Source of the DNA: Plasmopara viticola
Lineage: Eukaryota > Oomycota > Peronosporomycetes > Peronosporales > Peronosporaceae
Length of the DNA: 64,000 nt
Assembly: GCA_001695595.3 (NCBI GenBank)
Contig: MBPM02000023.1
Span: 248,001-312,000, forward strand
Direction: 5' to 3'
Part shown: in pieces, positions 56,521-64,000 of the stretch
How the letters are laid out: each line of letters starts with the position of its first letter
How positions within the stretch are numbered: position 1 is the stretch's first letter
Notes under the pieces: generated by a model
Databases searched by the model: none
Seen by the model: the letters and a program-made list of their open reading frames with translations, nothing else
What the model was told of the DNA's origin: nothing
Program-made: the position numbers and the translations under genes

Positions 56521-59500
56521 ATGCTGTATTGAACTGAATACTGCTTGATATGTGGACACCGTGAGCTTTGCTTGTGTCTAAAGATGATGTCTGTATCAGT
56601 TGACCATGTGCGGATGACAAAGCAATCGGTTAACCTTTAGTCTGTGTTTTAGATCAAATTCAAAGGCTCAAGCACGGTTTTTTGTGAGGCATTTAGTCAC
56701 AACGATGATATTTAATCGACTGAAAGCTGATAAGATAGCGTTTGACTCGCATGAACTCAATAAATTCAAAGTTTTGAGGTAATGGTCCTAGTGTGTATCT
56801 CATTTGCTGATGGTACTATCATGTGTGATATTTGTGTTTCGAACATCAATGAGAGAAAGCAGAACTTTTTAACAGAAAAGTAGATTATAATATCTAATAA
56901 CCTCTATTTTATGCTTATTTGGCTATGCTAGATAGTAATCGTAAGACATAGGAGATTCTATCAATGTATCCAAAAAAAATTGATTTACAACTGGAAATGT
57001 AAAAGTTCGAGAATAGCTTGGTATCAAGACTGATGGTGTCAAGCGAATAGCGAAGTGAGATTCATATTGGCTTTAAAGTGTTGATCAGAGACCTGATCTT
57101 ACGCTACTCCTTTTAAATGTCCACGGCGGCTGCGATGCACTTGGGCTGCTTAGTGTTATGACTCTGGCGATGTCTTACGCAGCAATATCGCGGCAACAGC
57201 CTCTTCGAACCCTGTTAAAGATGGTGAAAAGCTTCTTACTCATCTCGTTTATGTGTGGCAAGGTCGTGTGATCCTGAATGATCTCCGAGACTTCAGATGT
57301 CTCGTCTTGGCTTTTTTCAGTATCGATTTATGCGCTATTACGTGCAATAGGCTTACAAAGCTGGTATGGTATGAATCAGCCGATCTGGTGGAACCAGATC
57401 GGCTGATTTATACCATACATCGCGCGCTCGTTTGGAGGCAGGTCAAATATAGCTTCTCGGGCATGCAGACACGCTTTCGAAGCGTAACTTAGCGAATACT
57501 GTTCCATTTAAAGGGCTAAATTTTGCTACGACCTCAGCTACGTCCAATAGGCAACCTGGGTGAGTTTAAGTCTCACAGCTGTCGATTTGTAGAGGCTGCA
57601 AAGAGTCACACCTGCTAAAAAAATTATTTACGAAGCATTGCCCAATTACCCGGTGATTCAAAATATAGTTGGTAAAAACTAATTATTCATGGTTCCTATA
57701 TTTTCTAAAGCTACTTTAACCAACTGAGCTATACACTTATTTTAAAATTAATTTTCTCACTTCAAGTATAAGAAATTGTAGTAATGTAAAACAGCTGAGA
57801 CCGAGTCCTTAGTCATTCGCAAATAAATTTCTATTTATAATTTTTAAGCTGGGACTACATGAACATCCTCTGCGAACCACTATAAATAATTTTTGGCTAA
57901 TGTGGTCCAAGTCCACAACCAGAATGTAGCTTTTTGGTATTGTTATCAGAATGTAATACTTTCAATCTGTAATATCCTTACTTATGCAATGGAATTTGGT
58001 TCAATACATCCTGCGCTCAACTGATGTTTGAAACTTGTACGATTGTTCCCGGACCTTTAGATTCAAAATTCTACCAGCGTGGGATCAACGTATCTATTGA
58101 AAAATTTAGGATTGACTTCACTGGCTTCCAGGTGCGATGGGGCCACATAGCATCTTCTAAACAAGGAGTGTCGAAATACATACGCTCTTTCTTATAGCTT
58201 CTGATCTGAGTGAATCTGTAGAACCCAAATCAAGAGCTAGATACATCTATAATTCTCATTCTACCTGTAACTTTTTCTAGGTGACTAGATGTGTTGTGCA
58301 GGACTATATACTGTAAGAGCATCTTTTGAAATACCGTATTTGCAGTCAAAATTGGATAAGCACAAGCCGATGCAGAAATGTCAATGCAATGCGGCATTTG
58401 GGTATCTTCTTAAGTCAAAGTATGTCGAGAAAAGTTACTAATGTCGAGCCAGGGACGCTGTCGGTGTTAGGGCTCGCCAATAGTCTGCTGACTAGCCGTC
58501 AAGAGAACTTAGATACAGCAAGTTCGTGCATGAATCAGCATGTACCGCTCATCCAGTCTGCTTTTATCTGACAAATTACAGCTCACAAGTGTGGAACTCT
58601 ATTGCGTCTACGCATCCGGTATGCTAGAAAGGATGTATAACTTATAGTGTGAGCTGCTAAGTACCTGTGCTAAGTGGCCAGGCCGGTCGTAATATGTATA
58701 GAAACCTCTGAAATGAATATTGGCTCGACTTTAAGTACTTTACAGCCCTTCATCGCTGTTTAGGGAAAAAACTATGCTTTAGAAGACATTGACCATAAGT
58801 TGATCCTCAACCAGCTCACATCCTTTGGTCAAGCAGGTAAATTGGCATGTCTTGATGATATCGTCGGTAATTTCGATAAGAGATCGTGTTGGAAAAAAGA
58901 AATGTAAGTCAAGTCAGTGATATGCCCAGCAGCAAATGTTGTGAGCAAGAGCTAGTAGCGCGTCAGAGATCACTGTTAAAAGTTAAAATCGGTGGCGCTT
59001 TTTGCTTAACATAGTTCGTGTAATATTTTAATAAAAAATCAAAAATGACAAGGTGCTCTTACTGATCACTTGTTTGTATGTGACCTTCAGTGAGAAAGGA
59101 GTTAAGATTTACTGTCGCTGATAAATGTTGATGGGATACAGACTATTCAATCGACAATAATAATGAAAAGAATACAACAGTAAAATAAACATTAAATATC
59201 CTTGCTACCGCTTTTCCAGGATCCTTAGACACGAAGCCCTCATCAGCATTATGTGGCCCAAGCATCGCTACGACCTCATGTATGCATCTGTAAGTGACGA
59301 GTTCAGTATCATTACGAGTGGTTTTGACTAGTGACAATAATCATAGTGTCTTCACCGCAATCAACACTTAATCAACTCGCACCGTCACAAGCGATGATGT
59401 TCATCTGTGAATAATGATATGCAATATCCAAGTGCAGGGCCTATTGCACTGTAGCAACACTTATTTTATTAAAAAAAGAAAGACGACAGAGCACAAAACC

Positions 59501-60485
59501 CGATAAGACTTCTGTAAGCATTTGAAAATGTCGTACATAGCCAAAACGTGAAGCAGAGCCTTCAGTGAACGCTATTATCAGTATTCTATTGGGAAGGAAG
59601 AAATCCAGTCGTGAAACCTAGAGTATAAGGTATATGAACCTGTTGCACCATGTAGTACACCTCATTTCTCTATGCTTCTTCAAGAGGCTTGCTCATCGAC
59701 ACATCTGCTGGTCGACACGCAAATGGATATCCGGTCAGTATGTGCAAGACGTTCAAATTTGTAGTAGTTAAGCGAATGGCCCGAAAAACCAATGATACGG
59801 AGTTGTTCAATGTCCTGCTGTTCTTAAAAAGTATTATAAGAGAGACTGGTAATTTCGTGAGCTATGGGTATCGATCTCTCAAAAAATATACTGGGTTGTA
59901 TCTCTAATCGTGACAATCCCCAAAAGCATCAACGTAACGCGAATCTTGACCATCCCGCTTTAAAGCCAATTTATTTTCTTCAATTGAAGCAAAGCATGCG
60001 CCAGTAAGTTTTCATAACTTATTGCTGTTTACTCAAAATCAACCGTATCATACTCTAACAGATATATAAATGTTTACTTGCATATTTTATCGATAATGGA
60101 CAACCAAATACACCTAAAATAACGTATTTTTTCCTCCTCGCACCCCCAAAAGTGTTAACGCCCACTGCTTGAAAAAGGTCGTAGCGTAACTAGGAGTACG
60201 AATCGTGGTCTCAGAAAAGGATCGGATAATCAGACCTCAATACGGGATAGCTTATACGTATGCTCTGCGAAGAAGAAATGCTCTTAGCTTTCAGAACTTT
60301 CTGCATTAGAAACCTAATATAATGGCTACAGAACAATGCTCTATTGGTGTTGGTGTATCAAGGTGCCTTTTGTCCTTTGCAAATATGTATAAAATCATCA
60401 AAAGAACAATCGTCTTGGCAAAATGATCTCCTGTGCTTACGCCAAAGCCTTGTCTTCTTGAAGATTCTGACGCCTTGCTGATTGC
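56521..60485. other. 4-kb AT-rich gene desert
   Basis: No supportable gene. Contains a 55-base near-perfect hairpin (57364-57418). Around 57715-57740 (minus) there is a box A-like TATAGCTCAGTTGGTTAAAG, as in the D arm of a tRNA, without a matching anticodon arm or T arm. Frames of up to 89 codons are unremarkable. Confidence 0.5.
57364..57418. repeat. near-perfect hairpin (hairpin 3)
   Basis: Arms 57364-57388 and 57394-57418 are reverse complements at 24 of 25 positions around a 5-base loop. The left arm begins GTATGGTATGAATCAGCCGA. It is a 55-base unit with no coding context. Confidence 0.92.
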
Positions 60486-61904
60486 TTAGTTGGACACATC
60501 AATTATCGAAGGAAATGGCTGTGTCTTGCTAACCACGAGGATCTTTTTCGTGTGCGACATATATCCTTTGATGTAGCCCTTGAAAATGAGATTTGTGAGA
60601 ACGCACTCGATCTCGTCCATGTCCATCGAGTGTCCTGTAGCAACCTTCAGCGCCAACTGAAAATCTTGCATTTGCAATTGATGATTTTGCTGAATCAAAT
60701 AGCTGCGACACAACACCCCGGTAAGTGCGATTGTTCCACACAATCAGCTCCATAAACAATCAAAACGTACACTTTCTTGAATAAATTTCTTAAAACCAAG
60801 AGACGCAGTTTCTCGATCAAAAGATACACGCCTTGCTGAATAAATTTATCTTGATATTGAGCGAGATAATCCGTAAAAAGATGCAGCTTTCCACCACGAA
60901 TAGCGTCCGTGAGACCCGTGTATTCCTCCAGGCCATAGTCAGAGAGTAATTTCGGAGAAGGCATGATACCCAGCAGCAGTTTTACTGGCACAAGAAATTG
61001 CAGAATCATGCGCTTGTTGCGCATCTTGTGACGATGACAGTGTTTCCACGCATAGTCGAGACACATCTCTGCCTTCTGGTACTGGTCTTCAAACATGGAA
61101 ATCCGGCCCACGTAATATTGGTACGTCACCTTGTCGCTCTTGTTAAATAGATCAAATTTGGGAAAGGCTGGGCCTTCAACTGCCCGAATGAGATTGCGGC
61201 ACAAATGGATCATGTTGAGCTTAAAGTAGATCTTAAAAAGTTGGTTCACGATAAACAGCGCTCCCATCTTCTTATTATGCTCCAGTGGGGCGCGATCATT
61301 TGCAGCCATGGCGAATCCCTTCTTTAAGTGCTGTTCAGCACTGCGTAAGCTGTCGTGGATCTCGTCCCCTGCCTTCTCTGAAGCCTCGTGGTCTGCCTGT
61401 AAACGCACCAGCCAGAAAGATCAGCCCGACAAGACTAGACTAACTGCCTTTAAGCCATTGCTCACCCTTGCAGCCAACAGCCGTGTGTCCACAAACAATA
61501 CATGAAGAAAAGGCATGACCCAATTGGTTTCCTCTCTAAACATTTCCATAAACTTTCTACAGTCGCAAATGTTGTCTCACTGGCATCAGTGTCCTGCTAT
61601 CTTATCTCGTGAATGAAAACAATTCAACGTACATGACAGCACCAATTTGTGCACTGTAAGCATCTGCATAACTCTCCGAGTTTAAATGCTTGCGCGCCTG
61701 CATGATACCCGCCACGACTTCGGCGTACCCATCGAATTGCAGCAATCGATTGTGACAAGTCTGCGCTACCTGGTGCACCGTCATCGTGCTTAAATCTACG
61801 TCGGCACAGCCACCCGTGAGTTTGAGCATTTGCGCCATTGAAGCGCCATCTTGGCTGGTTAGAGCCGCCTCCACGCGGTTCACGAATGGCGCAAGCTGCA
61901 TCAT
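60486..61904 (-). CDS. PCID2: PCID2/Thp1-like subunit of the TREX-2 mRNA export complex
   Basis: Four exons, 61904-61633, 61556-61466, 61396-60771 and 60702-60486. All joins are GT-AG (GTACGT..GTAG, GTGAGC..CAG, GTACGT..GCAG) and in phase; 401 residues, equal to the usual length of PCID2. The middle carries ADHEASEKAGDEI, NLIRAVEGPAFPKFD, VTYQYYVGRISMFEDQYQKA and NKRMILQFLVPVKLLLG. The C-terminal PCI/winged-helix part has NLFKKVYLIQQN, MDMDEIECVLTNLIFKGYIK and KILVVSKTQPFP. PCID2 (yeast Thp1) pairs with GANP/Sac3 and DSS1 at the nuclear pore to couple transcription and mRNA export. Head-to-head with the cyclophilin/glutaredoxin gene. Confidence 0.93.
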
Positions 61905-62021
61905 TTATCAAGGTGAGAACCGGGTTTGCAGGTGCAAATCGGTTTTGCAGGTAAAAACCAAGTTTTGCAGGTATCCTTTCCAACATCATACCCCGATCGC
62001 CATTTTGCAACACGGGTCGCC
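61905..62021. promoter_or_regulatory. bidirectional promoter region with a triple repeat (PCID2 / cyclophilin-glutaredoxin gene)
   Basis: 117 bp between the two start codons. Three imperfect copies of GGTTTTGCAGGT occur about 20 bp apart (about 61923, 61941 and 61962). Such spaced repeats in a shared promoter could be binding sites. They also resemble 3' splice-site sequence (TTTTGCAG/GT), so a 5' UTR intron is an alternative reading. Confidence 0.4.
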
Positions 62022-63398
62022 ATGGATGACGCCGCAAACAAGCGCCGCGTACCTGTCGACACGAATGAACAAGCCACGAAAAGCGTGCACAGCATTCCTC
62101 ATGGACGTGTGAATGGCCGTCTTGGCGCTCGTCCTGCATCGTCAGTCTCATGGATTGGCGCACCTGTAGTCTACGCCGTCGTGACCTTCTTTGGTCTCAT
62201 GATTTTGCTACACGTGTGGCAATTTTCAACCTCTCCGATGCTTCCAGTACTCACGACGCCATTTTACAACAAGTCAATGGTGCAGTTTACGACAAAGTTT
62301 GGCACCTTTACCATTGATTTGTACCCAGAACACGCACCCCAGACGGTGGAGGCCTTCAAGAAGCTTGTGGATAGCGGCTTTTACCTCAAAGACGCTGGCT
62401 TTTACTACAACGAGCCCAAGTATGTGCTGCAAGGAGGAGGGTTTCTATTTGACAAACCATCACCCATAGGCAATCTACCCGTGGAGTACAGTGCTCCTAG
62501 CACCGAGAGGATGGTGGTCGTTGCACGCAGCCACAAGTTGGACTCGGGTAACACGGAATTTGCCATCATGCTGCACGACAATACAGAGAGGAACAAACCA
62601 GACGATGATGAACCAGGTTACACGACTTTTGGACGTGTTGTGGAAGGGTGGCACACGATCGAGTCCATTTCGAAGAAAATGGCACCTGGTTTCTTGCCCA
62701 AAGAGGATCGCGACCGCCAGATTGAATTTGAAAAGGTCGAGTTCGTGCAGAGACTCACGAACGATAATTATGAAGCTAGGATGCGCCTCGAAGAGCTGAC
62801 GTACGTACTTGAGACCCCGCATAGCGTGATCATCATCTCGGAGAAGGACTGTCCCGAGAAGAAGGAAGTGCAGAGGATGCTTCACAAATATCGGACTACC
62901 GTACGCACCAAGGAGATTGGCTTTGCTAGCCACATTCCGTACGAACTTGAGGCAGTCGAAGCGCTGACTGGTCGCACATCGCTGCCTCTTGTTTTTATTG
63001 CGGGCAAGTACATTGGTGGCTTGCGTGAAGTACAAAAGCTGGAACAGACTGGTTCTCTTCGTATGACGCTGGAAAAGAGTGGGACGCTGTCTGAGGATAT
63101 TGTGTGGTCGGCTATCAATCAGAACCCACTCGTGCTGTTCAGCAAGTCGTACTGTCCGTACTGCAAAAAGACCAAGGAGACGTTGGCGAGCCTCGGTGCA
63201 AAACCGGTCGTATTCGAGCTCGATACTCGGGAGGATGGGGTGGCCATCCAAGCCTTTCTTTTTCGATTGACACGTCGGACAACGGTTCCCAACCTCTTTA
63301 TTAAAGGCAAGAGCGTTGGTGGAAACGACAATGTGCAGGAACTGCAGCGGTCTGGCGAATTGTTGGACCGCCTCAAAAAGGCCCGTGTCTTGGACTAA
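62022..63398 (+). CDS. membrane-anchored cyclophilin-like protein with two glutaredoxin domains
   Basis: Single exon, 458 residues from the ATG at 62022 (an open extension upstream lacks an ATG). One transmembrane segment at about 46-67 (VVYAVVTFFGLMILLHVWQF), preceded by a basic N-terminus, suggests a single-pass anchor with the domains on one side. Residues ~78-245 form a cyclophilin-type domain (MVQFTTKFGTFTIDLYPEHA, KYVLQGGGFLF, YTTFGRVVEGWHTIE). The active-site FHR of cyclophilins is FYY here, so isomerase activity is doubtful. Residues ~268-350 form a glutaredoxin-like domain with C277-PEK in place of CxxC (LPLVFIAGKYIGGLREVQKL). Residues ~368-455 form a second glutaredoxin with a full C378-PYC-381 site (VPNLFIKGKSVGGNDNVQEL). 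Probably a glutathione-dependent redox enzyme of an inner membrane system; compartment unknown. Confidence 0.88.
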   Translation: MDDAANKRRVPVDTNEQATKSVHSIPHGRVNGRLGARPASSVSWIGAPVVYAVVTFFGLMILLHVWQFSTSPMLPVLTTPFYNKSMVQFTTKFGTFTIDLYPEHAPQTVEAFKKLVDSGFYLKDAGFYYNEPKYVLQGGGFLFDKPSPIGNLPVEYSAPSTERMVVVARSHKLDSGNTEFAIMLHDNTERNKPDDDEPGYTTFGRVVEGWHTIESISKKMAPGFLPKEDRDRQIEFEKVEFVQRLTNDNYEARMRLEELTYVLETPHSVIIISEKDCPEKKEVQRMLHKYRTTVRTKEIGFASHIPYELEAVEALTGRTSLPLVFIAGKYIGGLREVQKLEQTGSLRMTLEKSGTLSEDIVWSAINQNPLVLFSKSYCPYCKKTKETLASLGAKPVVFELDTREDGVAIQAFLFRLTRRTTVPNLFIKGKSVGGNDNVQELQRSGELLDRLKKARVLD

Positions 63399-63574
63399 GT
63401 TATTTGCAACACACTGTTTCCACGACAGATCAGCAAAGCTTATTGCAACACAGATAATTGATTGCGTCTTTTGTAATTAAGTGTGCAAGTAACACTCAAA
63501 GCATACTTGCTCAAGCCAGTCCTAATTCATAATATCAAATTGTCTTCTATTGCAACTAAATAGAGTCGTCACAA

Positions 63575-64000
63575 TCAAGTGTGCAAGTGGCTGTGGTCAT
63601 AAAATTGTCGAGTGCTTGCTCCTTTTGGTGTCGGGCGATTCTCCGTGACATCATCAGCACCAAGACCAATCGACTCGGACGTGAGCATAAAGGGTCCGTT
63701 GTTCCGCTTGTACTGGGAATTTCCAGCGCGCATCGTGTAAAAAGTGTCTCGGTGGGACTTTTGATTAAACTCAGTGTTTTGTGAGCGGCCAATGTCGTAT
63801 AAATGTTTCGTTTCGTGAAGCCCTTCAGGAAAAGGACGACTTTGGGTGACCAAGTCCAATGCCTCGGAAAGACCCGGTGGGTCAGTTTGCTTTTGCTTGT
63901 CAAGGATCTTGATCTCCGTGTGCAGAGTTTCACGATACTGCTCCGTTCGAATATGACTCATAAATTCATCCCGTCGACTGGCGTCCTTGGAACCGAATCC
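63575..64000 (-). CDS. conserved-looking hypothetical protein, C-terminal part (partial)
   Basis: The frame ends at 63575 and is open through the right edge of the window, so the gene begins outside. At least 141 residues are visible: GFGSKDASRRDEFMSHIRTE at the edge, then YRETLHTEIKILD, LYDIGRSQNTEFNQKSHRDT and FYTMRAGNSQYKRNN, ending STRQFYDHSHLHT. Polar, with repeated aromatic-basic motifs, a style I associate with short axonemal microtubule-binding proteins, but I cannot name it. Convergent with the cyclophilin/glutaredoxin gene, 176 bp apart. Confidence 0.6.
   Translation of the reverse strand, partial: GFGSKDASRRDEFMSHIRTEQYRETLHTEIKILDKQKQTDPPGLSEALDLVTQSRPFPEGLHETKHLYDIGRSQNTEFNQKSHRDTFYTMRAGNSQYKRNNGPFMLTSESIGLGADDVTENRPTPKGASTRQFYDHSHLHT

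Noticed and set aside
57715..57740. tRNA D-arm-like sequence (minus)
   Set aside because: Box A-like only; no anticodon arm and no proper T arm, so not a tRNA gene.
62475..63251. 258-codon minus-strand open frame
   Set aside because: Antisense to the cyclophilin/glutaredoxin gene, no recognisable motif.
1..64000. CRISPR array, rRNA operon, bacterial operons or RXLR/CRN effector genes
   Set aside because: No spaced direct repeats of CRISPR type, no rRNA-like sequence, and introns show the DNA is eukaryotic. No signal peptide followed by an RXLR-EER or LFLAK motif was found.

Overview
The window looks like nuclear DNA of an oomycete (Peronosporales-like, probably one that still makes flagellate zoospores). 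Evidence: eukaryotic genes with short GT-AG introns, mostly 60-80 bp and often with CTAAC/TTAAC branch-point-like words; compact islands of housekeeping genes separated by AT-rich deserts; flagellar-type genes (a CFAP161-like EF-hand protein and a calponin-homology coiled-coil protein); an enolase with the EWGW insertion; a nucleus-encoded TilS; and a BED/hAT-like transposase relic of a kind common in oomycetes. I assign no species. Exons were joined by hand from splice signals and reading-frame arithmetic.

Layout. 1-299: start of RIO2 kinase (minus, cut by the window edge). 300-4690: mostly non-coding, with a 26-bp minisatellite, a diverged tandem duplication, a tRNA-like relic and SINE copy 1. 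4690-6834: frame-broken hAT-like transposase relic holding two near-perfect hairpins. 7042-8508: glycine C-acetyltransferase. 8520-10993: secreted PDZ-like plus PA-domain protein with frame breaks. 12246-12776: dynactin p27. 12878-13904: FolD. 13961-17842: seven-exon coiled-coil/CH protein. 18714-19035: SINE copy 2. 19038-27068: AT-rich desert. 27069-30531: decayed Copia retrotransposon. 30820-32407: CFAP161-like protein. 32912-34954: HEATR3/Syo1-like ribosomal protein chaperone. 34955-44267: desert with a foldback element. 44268-45611: PDIA6/P5-type disulfide isomerase. 45758-47149: SINE copies 3 and 4 in opposite orientation. 48197-49435: nucleoplasmin-like FKBP. 49576-51004: mitochondrial TilS. 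51180-52544: enolase. 52545-60485: desert with decayed coding DNA and a perfect-looking hairpin. 60486-61904: PCID2 (TREX-2). 62022-63398: membrane cyclophilin-like/double glutaredoxin fusion. 63575-64000: end of an unrecognised conserved-looking protein.

How the genes relate. There is no operon-like pathway. The islands mix translation and ribosome genes (RIO2, HEATR3, TilS), one-carbon, glycine and glycolytic metabolism (GCAT, FolD, enolase), secretory-pathway folding (PDI, the PA/PDZ protein, probably the cyclophilin-glutaredoxin protein), nuclear chaperone and mRNA export (FKBP, PCID2) and cytoskeleton or cilium (dynactin p27, CFAP161, CH protein). Two head-to-head pairs share very short promoters (DCTN6/FolD, 101 bp; PCID2/cyclophilin-glutaredoxin, 117 bp), and several tail-to-tail pairs nearly touch (GCAT/PA-PDZ, 11 bp; FolD/CH protein, 56 bp).

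The most unusual items are the cyclophilin-Grx-Grx membrane fusion, the set of short near-perfect inverted duplications (two inside the hAT relic, one at 57364, one foldback at 39205), a SINE-like family with (AATAC)n tails and target-site duplications, and the PDZ/PA protein with an in-frame stop.
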